Below are positions 24,967 to 33,252 of a DNA stretch of 64,000 bases, one piece after another. The notes under the pieces are model-generated. The model had not been told where the DNA came from. It saw only the letters and a list, made by a program, of their open reading frames with translations, and did not search any database. Made by a program: the position numbers and the translations under genes. Location of the stretch: the NCBI RefSeq assembly GCF_940670765.1, contig NZ_CALNVW010000003.1, forward strand, positions 62,001 through 126,000, written 5' to 3'. Numbering within the stretch: position 1 is the first letter of the stretch; each line of letters opens with the position of its first letter. This stretch comes from Streptomyces sp. A 4/2. Its GTDB lineage: Bacteria > Actinomycetota > Actinomycetes > Streptomycetales > Streptomycetaceae.

Positions 24967-25947
24967 ATGCTCCGCTTCCTCATTCGCCGGACACTCGGCG
25001 CACTCGTGATCCTGCTGATCATCAGCGCCGTCACCTTCTACCTCTTCTACGCCGCCCCACGCGATCCCGCCCGGATGGCCTGCGGCAAGATCTGCACCCC
25101 GCAGACCCTGGAACTCGTACGCCACAACCTGGGGATCTCCGACCCGGTCCCGGTCCAGTACTGGCACTGGCTCGTCGGTGTCTTCGCCGGCCGCGACTAC
25201 GCCACCTTCGGGCACTGCGACGCGCCCTGCCTGGGCTACTCGTTCGCCAACCGCGAGCCGGTCTGGGGCACCATCCTGGACCGGTTCCCGACCACCGTCT
25301 CGCTGGCCATCGGCGCCTCCGTGGTCTACCTGATCTTCGGTGTCGGTACAGGCATGCTCGCCGCCGTCAAGCAGGGCAAGGCGGTCGACAAGATCGCCAG
25401 CTCGGCCTCGCTCCTCGGCTCCTCGATGCAGATCTACGTCGTCGGCGTCCTGGCCACGTACTTCCTGGTCGACCAGTGGCATCTGCTGAGCCGGGCCACC
25501 TACACGCCGTTCACCCAGAACCCGGTCTCCTGGGCCACCGGGCTGCTGCTGCCCTGGCTGGTCCTGTCGATCATCTTCACGGCCAACTACACCCGTATGA
25601 CACGCTCCCAGCTCGTCGAGACGCTCAGCGAGGACTACGTACGCACCGCCCGTGCCAAGGGCCTGTCACGCGCCACGGTCTTCTTCCAGTTCGCCTGGCG
25701 CGGCGCGATGGGGCCGATCGCCACCATCTTCGGCCTGGACCTCGGGGTGCTCTTCGGCGGCGCGATCATCACCGAGCAGGTGTTCACCCTGCACGGCATC
25801 GGTGAACTCTCCATCAAGGCCGTCTCCAACAGCGATCTGCCGATGCTGCTGGGTGTCGTCCTGGTCGCCGCGGGCGCGATCGTCATCTTCAACATCATCA
25901 TCGATGCGGTGTACGCCATGATCGACCCGCGCGTGCGGCTGGCCTGA
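24967..25947 (+). CDS. Oligopeptide ABC transporter permease, OppB type (cluster 2)
   Basis: A 326-residue permease with six transmembrane segments, starting MLRFLIRRTLGALVILLIISAVTFYLFY. The external loop after the first segment holds four cysteines (ACGKICTP and HCDAPCLGY), which could form two disulfides and are not seen in the OppB proteins of the other clusters, although cluster 1 has two. The EAA loop is YVRTARAKGLSRATVFFQFAWRGAMGP. The end is YAMIDPRVRLA. The ribosome-binding site (AGGAAAG) is about 14 bases from the ATG and so not optimal. Confidence 0.92.
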   Translation: MLRFLIRRTLGALVILLIISAVTFYLFYAAPRDPARMACGKICTPQTLELVRHNLGISDPVPVQYWHWLVGVFAGRDYATFGHCDAPCLGYSFANREPVWGTILDRFPTTVSLAIGASVVYLIFGVGTGMLAAVKQGKAVDKIASSASLLGSSMQIYVVGVLATYFLVDQWHLLSRATYTPFTQNPVSWATGLLLPWLVLSIIFTANYTRMTRSQLVETLSEDYVRTARAKGLSRATVFFQFAWRGAMGPIATIFGLDLGVLFGGAIITEQVFTLHGIGELSIKAVSNSDLPMLLGVVLVAAGAIVIFNIIIDAVYAMIDPRVRLA

Positions 25948-25969
25948 GGCCCGAGGAGTAGACAAGAGC

Positions 25970-27001
25970 ATGAGCGCCACCACCCCCTTTCTCTCGGTAC
26001 GCGACCTGAAGGTGCACTTCTCCACCGAGGACGGCACCGTCAAGGCCGTCGACGGGCTCTCCTTCGACGTGGAGCGCGGCAGAACGCTGGGCATCGTAGG
26101 TGAGTCCGGATCGGGCAAGTCGGTCACCAACCTGACGATCCTGGGCCTGCACAACCCGGAGACGACCTCTGTCGAAGGTGAGATCGTCCTCGACGGTGAA
26201 GAGCTCTCCAGGGCCCCGGAGCGGACGCTGGAGCGGCTTCGCGGCAAGAAGATGTCGATGATCTTCCAGGACGCGCTGACCGCTCTCTCGCCGTACCACA
26301 CCGTCGGCGCACAGATCGCGCAGCCCTACCGCAAGCACAACGGCGCTTCCCGGGGCGAAGCCCGTAAGCGGGCGATCGAGATGCTGGCCAAGGTCGGCAT
26401 CCCGCAGCCGGACCTGCGGGTGGACGACTACCCGCACCAGTTCAGTGGCGGTATGCGGCAGCGCGCGATGATCGCGATGGCACTGGTCTGCGATCCCGAG
26501 CTGGTGATCGCCGACGAGCCGACGACCGCGCTCGACGTCACCGTGCAGGCGCAGATCCTCGATGTGCTCAAGGACCTCCAGCAGCAGACCGGGACGTCGA
26601 TCATCTTCATCACCCACGACCTGGGGGTGATCGCCAACGTCGCGGACGACGTCCTGGTGATGTACGGCGGCCGGTGCGTGGAGCGGGGCACCACGAAGGA
26701 AGTGCTCACCGCACCCCAGCACCCGTACACCTGGGGCCTGCTGGCGTCGATGCCGAGTCTGTCCTCGCCGCTGGGCATTCCGCTGACCCCGATCCCCGGC
26801 ACCCCGCCGAGCCTGCTCAACCCGCCGACGGGCTGCCGCTTCCACCCGCGCTGTACCTTCAAGGACCAGGTCGAGGGCGACGCCTGCGTCACCCAGCAGC
26901 CGCCGCTGGACGTCACCGCCGGGCGCGGCGCGGCCTGCCACCTCAGTGCGGAACAGCGACAGGACCTCTTCACCCACCAGATCCAGCCCCGGCTGAGCTG
27001 A
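25970..27001 (+). CDS. Oligopeptide ABC transporter ATP-binding protein, OppD type (cluster 2)
   Basis: A 343-residue ATPase. Walker A GESGSGKS (44-51), Q-loop MIFQDALTALSP, signature FSGGM (158-162), Walker B LVIADEP (178-184). C-terminal region with GCRFHPRCTFKDQVEGDAC. GAGGAG precedes the ATG. Its sequence is clearly more distant from the two other OppD proteins than those are from each other, so cluster 2 is an older or separately acquired paralogue. Confidence 0.92.
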   Translation: MSATTPFLSVRDLKVHFSTEDGTVKAVDGLSFDVERGRTLGIVGESGSGKSVTNLTILGLHNPETTSVEGEIVLDGEELSRAPERTLERLRGKKMSMIFQDALTALSPYHTVGAQIAQPYRKHNGASRGEARKRAIEMLAKVGIPQPDLRVDDYPHQFSGGMRQRAMIAMALVCDPELVIADEPTTALDVTVQAQILDVLKDLQQQTGTSIIFITHDLGVIANVADDVLVMYGGRCVERGTTKEVLTAPQHPYTWGLLASMPSLSSPLGIPLTPIPGTPPSLLNPPTGCRFHPRCTFKDQVEGDACVTQQPPLDVTAGRGAACHLSAEQRQDLFTHQIQPRLS

Positions 27002-27024
27002 CCGAGAGCCAAGGGACACCGACC

Positions 27025-28038
27025 ATGACAACCCCCACCCCCCTGCTCGAAGTCAGCGGCCTCACCAAGTACTTCCCGGTGATGGGTGGCTTCCCCTTCA
27101 AGCGCAGGATCGCGGACGTGCAGGCCGTGGACGGTCTGGACTTCACCGTCCACGAGGGCGAATCTCTGGGCCTGGTAGGCGAGTCGGGCTGCGGCAAGTC
27201 GACGACGGGCCGCCTCATCACCCGGCTCCTCGAACCCACCCGTGGTCGCATCACCTACGCCGGCCGCGACATCTCGCACGCCTCCCGCAAGGAACTGGCG
27301 CCGGTCCGCTCCGAGATCCAGATGATCTTCCAGGACCCGTACTCCTCCCTCAACCCGCGCCAGACGGTCGGCAAGATCGTCGGTGGTCCGATGGAGGTCA
27401 ACGGCATCAATCCGCCCGGGGGCCAGGAGAAGCGGGTCCGCGAGCTGCTGGAGATCGTCGGGCTGAGCCCGGAGCACTACAACCGCTTCCCGCACGAGTT
27501 CTCCGGCGGGCAGCGCCAGCGCATCGGCGTGGCACGGGCGTTGGCCCTCCAGCCGAAGCTGATCGTCGCGGACGAGCCGGTCTCCGCCCTGGACGTCTCC
27601 ATCCAGGCGCAGGTCGTCAACCTCCTCCAGCAGCTCCAGCGCGACATGGGGATCTCGTTCCTCTTCATCGCCCACGACCTGGCGATCGTCCGGCACTTCT
27701 CGCACCGGGTCGCGGTGATGTACCTCGGCAAGATCGTCGAGATCGCCGACCGGGAGAGCCTCTACAGCGCCCCGCGCCACCCGTACACCCGGGCGCTCCT
27801 GTCCGCCGTCCCCGAGGCGACGGTCCCCGACGCCGACGCCGAGCAGCAGGACAGCCGTATCCGCCTCACGGGCGACGTCCCCTCGCCGCTGAACCCGCCG
27901 TCCGGCTGCCGGTTCCGTACGCGCTGCTGGAAGGCCACGGAGAAGTGCGCCACGGACGAGCCCCCGCTGCTCCGGCTGACGGACAGCAAGGAGAGCCACC
28001 TGACGGCCTGCCACTTCCCCGAGGAGCCGCCGGCCTGA
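27025..28038 (+). CDS. Oligopeptide ABC transporter ATP-binding protein, OppF type (cluster 2)
   Basis: A 337-residue ATPase and last gene of cluster 2. Walker A GESGCGKST (52-60), signature FSGGQ, Walker B LIVADEP, and the C-terminal motif GCRFRTRCWKATEKC as in the other OppF-type proteins. The start ATG at 27025 lies 23 bases after the OppD stop with AAGGGAC upstream. It converges on the GNAT-like gene at 28093. Confidence 0.92.
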   Translation: MTTPTPLLEVSGLTKYFPVMGGFPFKRRIADVQAVDGLDFTVHEGESLGLVGESGCGKSTTGRLITRLLEPTRGRITYAGRDISHASRKELAPVRSEIQMIFQDPYSSLNPRQTVGKIVGGPMEVNGINPPGGQEKRVRELLEIVGLSPEHYNRFPHEFSGGQRQRIGVARALALQPKLIVADEPVSALDVSIQAQVVNLLQQLQRDMGISFLFIAHDLAIVRHFSHRVAVMYLGKIVEIADRESLYSAPRHPYTRALLSAVPEATVPDADAEQQDSRIRLTGDVPSPLNPPSGCRFRTRCWKATEKCATDEPPLLRLTDSKESHLTACHFPEEPPA

Positions 28039-28092
28039 TCCGGGAACAGCCCGACCGCCCACGGCCCCTTGAGCGAACCGTAGGCGGACACG

Positions 28093-28854
28093 TCAGGCGC
28101 TGCGCAGCCAGATCCGCAGCGGTCCCACCGCGTCGAAGCCGTTGCGGAGTGCGGCGGTCAGGTCGTCGCCGTGTTCGTAGCCGACCACCGGCGCCGTGGG
28201 GAAGAGTTCCGCCAGTGCTCCCAGGCAGCCCGCCCAGGCGGCGTCCGGCTCCGTGCCGTCCACTGCGAACAGGTTGGACACTCCGACGACCGCTCCGCTC
28301 CGGGTGGCCACCGCGCCCGCGACCAGGCGGTCCCCCGCGTAACCGCCGAGGACCGAGGTGCCCGGGTCCGCGAGGAGTCCCGGGCGGAAGAGGTCCGACA
28401 CCCCGCCGTCCCAGGCGCGTTCCCAGTCCGCCAGCTCTTCCTCCGTACGGATCCGCGCCCAGCGCACGCCCTCCGGTGCGGCCGGGACCGGCGCACCGGC
28501 CGGGCGGTGGATCCACTGGGCGTCGAAGAGGACCTCGAAGCCGTCCCCGGTCAGGTCCAGGTCGGCGAAGCTGTCCTTGACGGTGCAGCCGGGCGTCGCG
28601 GTGTCGACCGCGGTCAGCACCTCGCGTACCGGAGCGCCCGGGGTCAGCGTCACCGCGTCCGGGTAGAACGGCGGAGTCCGCTCGGCGGCCGTCCAGGCGG
28701 CGGCACCGAACTCGCCCCGCACGCCGTGCGTCCGGCAGAGGGCGTCGCACCATTCGGCGTTGTTGCGGGCCGCCTCCCGCGCGCGTACGTCGTACGCGGA
28801 CGGCACCGGGGCGGTCGGCGCGGCCTGCTCGTACTCATCGGTCCCCAGATCCAT
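28093..28854 (-). CDS. GNAT-like protein of unknown function
   Basis: A 253-residue soluble protein. The C-terminal half looks like a degenerate GNAT fold (VLGGYAGDRLVAGAVATRSGAVVGVSNLF and ALRNGFDAVGPLRIWLR), but the CoA-binding R-x-x-G-x-G/A loop is not evident, so activity is doubtful. The N-terminal half (DVRAREAARNNAEWCDAL, TPPFYPDAVTLTPG) resembles conserved streptomycete hypothetical proteins of the same size. The ATG at 28854 has a weak ribosome-binding site. The gene sits alone between clusters 2 and 3. Confidence 0.6.
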   Translation of the reverse strand: MDLGTDEYEQAAPTAPVPSAYDVRAREAARNNAEWCDALCRTHGVRGEFGAAAWTAAERTPPFYPDAVTLTPGAPVREVLTAVDTATPGCTVKDSFADLDLTGDGFEVLFDAQWIHRPAGAPVPAAPEGVRWARIRTEEELADWERAWDGGVSDLFRPGLLADPGTSVLGGYAGDRLVAGAVATRSGAVVGVSNLFAVDGTEPDAAWAGCLGALAELFPTAPVVGYEHGDDLTAALRNGFDAVGPLRIWLRSA

Positions 28855-28958
28855 CCGGCCACTCAACAGGCTCCGGCCCGGCCCCGCAACGGGATTGTGT
28901 TTCGATGCTCCGACGACCGCCCGCGTACGCCCCCGTCGGGGACGCCGCCATCGGACAG

Positions 28959-28998
28959 CACGGAGCCCCCGCCGGGCCGGTCGGGCGGGGGCTCCGTG
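28959..28998 (-). terminator. Terminator hairpin of cluster 3
   Basis: A perfect 15-bp stem (28959-28973 with 28984-28998) and a 10-base loop, 20 bases after the last stop codon of cluster 3. Confidence 0.8.
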
Positions 28999-29018
28999 TG
29001 CGTACGGGTGGATCAGGA

Positions 29019-30185
29019 TCAGGCCGCGCCCACGACGTCCTTCTCCTCGGCGAAGTGGCACGCCGACTCGTGCGCCGCCGGGGTGTTCTGCCCCTGGAAG
29101 CGCTCCGGGATCGCCAGCAGCGGAAGCTCCTCGGCGCAGCGCGCCTCGGCCTTCCAGCAGCGGGTACGGAACCGGCAGCCGGACGGCGGGTTCGCCGGCG
29201 AGGGGACGTCCCCGACCAGGATGATCCGCTCGCGGCCCTCGCGGGCCTCCGGGTCCGGCACCGGGACCGCCGAGAGCAGCGCCTGGGTGTACGGGTGCGT
29301 CGGGTGCTCGTAGATCTGCTCGTCCGTACCGATCTCGGCCATCTTGCCGAGGTACATCACGCCGACCCGGTCGGAGATGTGCCGGACGATCGACAGGTCG
29401 TGCGCGATGAAGAGGTAGGAGAGGTTGAACTCGTCCTGCAGCTTCGCCATCAGGTTGATGACCTGCGCCTGCACCGACACGTCCAGCGCCGAGACGGGCT
29501 CGTCGCAGATGATGATCTCGGGGTTGAGCGCGAGGCCGCGGGCGATGCCGATGCGCTGACGCTGACCGCCGGAGAACTGGTGCGGATACCGGTTGATGTA
29601 CTCCGGGTTCAGACCCACGACATCGAGCAGCTCCTGCACCTTGCGGCGCCGGTCACCCTTCGGAGCCACCTCGGGGTGGATCTCGTACGGCTCCCCGATG
29701 ATGTCACCCACCGTCATACGCGGATTGAGCGACGTGTACGGGTCCTGGAACACCATCTGGATGTTCCGCCGCACCGCCTTCAGCGCCCGCCCGGACAGCT
29801 TGGTGATGTCCTGGCCCTTGAAGAAGACCTCGCCCGCCGTGGCGGTCTCCAGCGTCATCAGCAGCTTCGCGACGGTGGACTTGCCACAGCCGGACTCGCC
29901 GACGATACCGAGGGTCTCGCCCTGGTAGAGGTCGAAGGAGATCCCGTCGACCGCCTTGACGGCACCGATCTGGCGCTTGAAGAGGATGCCCTGGGAGAGC
30001 GGGAAGTGCTTGACCAGGTTCCGGACCTGAAGGATCGGCTCGCCGCGCTCGACGGGAGCGTCCAGTACGGCTTCCACCTCGGTGGTCGTCGAGACGTCGA
30101 CCACCTCGACCTTGGCCAGGTTCGGGGTGCCCTCGGAGGGCACGGCCTCGGAGACGGCCTCGCCGTTCTTGCCGAGCTCAGCCAT
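29019..30185 (-). CDS. Oligopeptide ABC transporter ATP-binding protein, OppF type (cluster 3)
   Basis: A 388-residue ATPase. Walker A GESGCGKST (96-104), Q-loop MVFQDPYTSLNP, signature FSGGQ, Walker B IIICDEP (Cys in place of the usual Ala before Asp-Glu) and the C-terminal GCRFRTRCWKAEARC. A ~45-residue acidic N-terminal extension is unlike cluster 1. The middle of the gene is identical at DNA level to cluster 1 over 105 and 180 bases. Overlaps the OppD gene by 8 bases. Confidence 0.93.
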   Translation of the reverse strand: MAELGKNGEAVSEAVPSEGTPNLAKVEVVDVSTTTEVEAVLDAPVERGEPILQVRNLVKHFPLSQGILFKRQIGAVKAVDGISFDLYQGETLGIVGESGCGKSTVAKLLMTLETATAGEVFFKGQDITKLSGRALKAVRRNIQMVFQDPYTSLNPRMTVGDIIGEPYEIHPEVAPKGDRRRKVQELLDVVGLNPEYINRYPHQFSGGQRQRIGIARGLALNPEIIICDEPVSALDVSVQAQVINLMAKLQDEFNLSYLFIAHDLSIVRHISDRVGVMYLGKMAEIGTDEQIYEHPTHPYTQALLSAVPVPDPEAREGRERIILVGDVPSPANPPSGCRFRTRCWKAEARCAEELPLLAIPERFQGQNTPAAHESACHFAEEKDVVGAA

Positions 30186-31236
30186 GGATCGTCTCCTTCC
30201 AGAAGTGGCACGCGCTGCCGCGGCCCGGCAGCGCGCCGCCGTCCTGCTCAGTGACCGGCAGCAGGGCCGGGGTGTCCGTACGGCAGAGGTCCGTCGCCTT
30301 GGGGCAGCGCGGGTTGAACGCACAACCGGACGGGATGTGCAGCAGGTTGGGCGGCAGGCCCTTGATCGCGTAGAGCTCCTGGCCCTTCTGGTCCAGCCGC
30401 GGGATCGAGTCCAGCAGCCCCCGGGTGTACGGGTGGGCCGGGCGCTTGTAGAGCTCGTGCACGGGCGCCGTCTCGACGATCCGGCCCGCGTACATCACGG
30501 CGATCTTGTCCGCGACGTCGGCGACCACGCCGAGGTCGTGGGTGATCAGGATGAGCCCCATGTTGAGCTCGCGCTGGAGCTCGGCGAGCAGGTCCATCAC
30601 CTGGGCCTGCACGGTCACGTCGAGCGCCGTGGTCGGCTCGTCCGCGATGATCAGGTCCGGCTCCAGGGCCAGCGCCATCGCGATCATGATGCGCTGACGC
30701 ATACCGCCCGAGAACTGGTGGGCGTAGTCGTTGATCCGCGCCTTGGCGGCCGGGATCTTGACGCGGTCCATCAGCTCGATGGACCTGGCCTTGGCGTCCT
30801 TGCGGGACAGGCCCTGGTGTACGCGGAACATCTCGCCGAGCTGGTAGCCCACGGAGAGCACCGGGTTGAGCGAGGAGAGCGCGTCCTGGAAGATCATCGC
30901 GATCTTCTGGCCGCGGATCTTCCGGCGCTCCTCGTTGGACATCGTGAGCATGTCCTGGCCGCGGAAGAGGATCTCGCCCTGCGGGATCTTGCCGGGCGGC
31001 ATGTCGAGGATGCCCATGATCGCCTGAGCGGTGACGGACTTGCCGGAGCCGGACTCGCCGAGCACGGCGAGGGTCTCGCCCGCACCGACGGTGTAGTTGA
31101 CGCCGTTGACGGCCTTGGCGACACCCTCACGGGTGTGGAACTCGACGTGCAGGTCGCGGACTTCGAGCAGCGGAGAGCTGTCGGAGTCGCCGGACCGGGG
31201 CGCCGGGACGTTCGCGGTTTCTTCGATGATGGTCAC
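30178..31236 (-). CDS. Oligopeptide ABC transporter ATP-binding protein, OppD type (cluster 3)
   Basis: A 352-residue ATPase. Walker A GESGSGKS (60-67), signature FSGGM, Walker B DLIIADEP and the C-terminal GCAFNPRCPKATDLC. GTG at 31236 is taken as start because GAGGAGG lies 8-9 bases upstream; the longer open frame runs through the OppC gene. About 250 bases are 98 percent identical to the cluster 1 gene. Confidence 0.92.
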   Translation of the reverse strand: MTIIEETANVPAPRSGDSDSSPLLEVRDLHVEFHTREGVAKAVNGVNYTVGAGETLAVLGESGSGKSVTAQAIMGILDMPPGKIPQGEILFRGQDMLTMSNEERRKIRGQKIAMIFQDALSSLNPVLSVGYQLGEMFRVHQGLSRKDAKARSIELMDRVKIPAAKARINDYAHQFSGGMRQRIMIAMALALEPDLIIADEPTTALDVTVQAQVMDLLAELQRELNMGLILITHDLGVVADVADKIAVMYAGRIVETAPVHELYKRPAHPYTRGLLDSIPRLDQKGQELYAIKGLPPNLLHIPSGCAFNPRCPKATDLCRTDTPALLPVTEQDGGALPGRGSACHFWKETIHG

Positions 31237-31250
31237 GTCGTACGCCCTCC

Positions 31251-32192
31251 TCAGCGCAGCTTGGGGTCGAGGGCGTCGCGCACCGCGTCGCCGAGCATGA
31301 TGAACGCGAGGACGGTGACGCTCAGCATCGCGCTGGGGAAGAACAGCACGTGCGGGGCGTCCCGGACCGCGTTCTGCGCCGAGGAGATGTCGTTGCCCCA
31401 CGAGACGGCGCTGGGCGGCAGCCCGATGCCGAGGTACGACAGCGTCGCCTCGGTGGCGATGTAACCGCCGAGCGCGATGGTGGAGACGACGATCACCGGA
31501 GCGATGGCGTTGGGCAGGATGTGCCGGAGCATGATCCGACGGGTGCCCGCACCCAGGGCCTTGGCGGCCTGGACGTAGTCGGCCTGCTTGACCGTCATCA
31601 CCGAACCGCGCATGACACGGGCGATCTGGGTCCAGCCCAGGAAGCCGAGCCCGAGCACCACGGACCACACGGTGCGGTGGGCGAAGGCGTTGAGGATGAC
31701 GATCGCGCCGAGCAGCAGCGGGATACCGAAGAAGACGTCGGTGATCCGGGAGAGCAGCGAGTCGATCCAGCCGCCGTAGTAACCGGCGATCATGCCGACC
31801 ACACCGCCGACGATCGCGACCGCCGCGGTGGCACAGACACCGACGATGATCGACGACCGGGCGCCGTAGAGGACCCGGGAGTAGATGCTGCGGCCCTGGA
31901 CGTCGTAGCCGAACCAGTCGCCCTGGAAGACGTGCGAGTAGTTGGGCTTGCCCAGGTAGTGCTTGGCGAGGTCCGCGTGAGCGGGATCGACCGAGGTGAA
32001 GAGACCCGGGGCGACCGCGACCAGGACGAGGAAGACGATCAGCACGGCGGAGACGACGAAGAACGGGTTGCGCCGCAGGTCCTGCCAGGCGTCGGACCAG
32101 AGGCTGCGCGCCTTGTCGGGAGCAGGCGTCGCCGGGAGGACGGCGGGGGTCTCCGTGCCTGCCTCGGACTTGGTGGTGAGGGACTCAGGCAT
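31251..32192 (-). CDS. Oligopeptide ABC transporter permease, OppC type (cluster 3)
   Basis: A 313-residue permease with six transmembrane segments beginning FFVVSAVLIVFLVLVAVAPGLF. EAA loop YVQAAKALGAGTRRIMLRHILPNAIAP; end LGDAVRDALDPKLR, as in cluster 1. It overlaps the OppB gene by 8 bases, again as in cluster 1. Its external loop has no cysteines, whereas cluster 1 has two. Confidence 0.93.
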   Translation of the reverse strand: MPESLTTKSEAGTETPAVLPATPAPDKARSLWSDAWQDLRRNPFFVVSAVLIVFLVLVAVAPGLFTSVDPAHADLAKHYLGKPNYSHVFQGDWFGYDVQGRSIYSRVLYGARSSIIVGVCATAAVAIVGGVVGMIAGYYGGWIDSLLSRITDVFFGIPLLLGAIVILNAFAHRTVWSVVLGLGFLGWTQIARVMRGSVMTVKQADYVQAAKALGAGTRRIMLRHILPNAIAPVIVVSTIALGGYIATEATLSYLGIGLPPSAVSWGNDISSAQNAVRDAPHVLFFPSAMLSVTVLAFIMLGDAVRDALDPKLR

Positions 32193-33114
32193 AACGGATC
32201 CTCGGGTCCAGAGCGGCGTACAGCAGGTCGACAATGAGGCTGGAGAGCAGGAAAATGATCACCAGGATCGTCACGATGCCGACCACTGTCGTGTTGTCCG
32301 ACTGGTTGATCGACCGGTACAGCTCATTGCCGATTCCGTGGACGTTGAAGATGCCCTCGGTGACGATGGCACCGCCCATCAGGGCGCCCAGGTCCGTACC
32401 GAGGAAGGTGACCACGGGGATCAGGGAGTTGCGCAGCAGGTGGATACCGATGACGCGGCGGCGGGGAAGCCCCTTGGCCACGGCGGTACGGATGTAGTCC
32501 GCGCGCAGGTTCTCCGCGAGCGAGGTCCGGCTGAGCCGGGCGACGTACGAGAAGGAGAGCGAGCCCAACACGATGCCTGGCAGCAGCAGTTGGGTGATGT
32601 CGCTGGAGTCCTGGACGGTTGGGGTGATCCAGCCGAGCTGGTTGCCGAAGACCGTCTGGAAGATGAATCCGAGCACGAACACCGGAATCGAGATCAGCAG
32701 CAGCGTGATCAGCAGCACCAGCTTGTCCGGGAGCTTCCCGCGGTTGAGCCCGGAGAAGAGGCCGAGGCCGAGGCCCACGACGATCTCGATGACAAAGGCC
32801 ACCAGCGCGAGCCTGATCGTGACCGGGAAGGCGTCCTTGATCACGTCGATGACCTGGCGGCCGGTGACGAAGCTGGTACCGAAGTCCAGGTGGATGAGCC
32901 CGTTCATGTAGTGCAGGTACTGCATCAGTACCGGTCGGTCGAACCAGTACTCGTGCCTCAACCGCGCCATTGCCTGCGGGTCGGCAGGTCTGTCGCCCCA
33001 CAGGGCCCGGACGGGGTCGCCGGGAAGTGAGTACACCATCAGGAAGATGAGCAGAGTGGTCCCGATGAACACCGGGATCATCTGGAGCAGTCGCCTCGCG
33101 ACGTAGCGCCCCAT
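32185..33114 (-). CDS. Oligopeptide ABC transporter permease, OppB type (cluster 3)
   Basis: A 309-residue permease, MGRYVARRLLQMIPVFIGTTLLIFLMV at the start and LLYAALDPRIRYA at the end, very close to the cluster 1 protein. EAA loop YIRTAVAKGLPRRRVIGIHLLRNSLIPV. The cysteine pair in the first external loop of cluster 1 (LCGDRAC) is replaced by LWGDRPA. Separated from its SBP gene by 138 bases containing a hairpin. Confidence 0.93.
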   Translation of the reverse strand: MGRYVARRLLQMIPVFIGTTLLIFLMVYSLPGDPVRALWGDRPADPQAMARLRHEYWFDRPVLMQYLHYMNGLIHLDFGTSFVTGRQVIDVIKDAFPVTIRLALVAFVIEIVVGLGLGLFSGLNRGKLPDKLVLLITLLLISIPVFVLGFIFQTVFGNQLGWITPTVQDSSDITQLLLPGIVLGSLSFSYVARLSRTSLAENLRADYIRTAVAKGLPRRRVIGIHLLRNSLIPVVTFLGTDLGALMGGAIVTEGIFNVHGIGNELYRSINQSDNTTVVGIVTILVIIFLLSSLIVDLLYAALDPRIRYA

Positions 33115-33145
33115 GAAGCCTCCATTGTCAGCCGCCGCGGCGGCC

Positions 33146-33180
33146 GGTCCACCGCTCCCCTTGTGGGGGAGCGGCGGACC
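33146..33180 (-). terminator. Intra-operon hairpin after the cluster 3 SBP gene
   Basis: Bases 33146-33160 pair with 33166-33180 with a single mismatch in 15 positions and a 5-base loop. It lies 73 bases after the SBP stop codon and 32 before the permease start. Confidence 0.7.
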
Positions 33181-33252
33181 CGGCCGTCGTGCACACGGTT
33201 GGCGCCTATGCCTCGCGGGGGCGCCGGGGTGATTCGACCGTTAGCGGCCTGA

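Noticed and set aside
22948..25482. 844-codon minus-strand frame opposite cluster 2
   Set aside because: Complementary to the OppC, SBP and OppB genes; no domain and typical shadow composition.
21969..28038. Assigning bldKA-E to cluster 2
   Set aside because: The gene order agrees with bldK, but cluster 3 has an N-terminus that I associate with BldKB. Without alignment the orthologue cannot be chosen.
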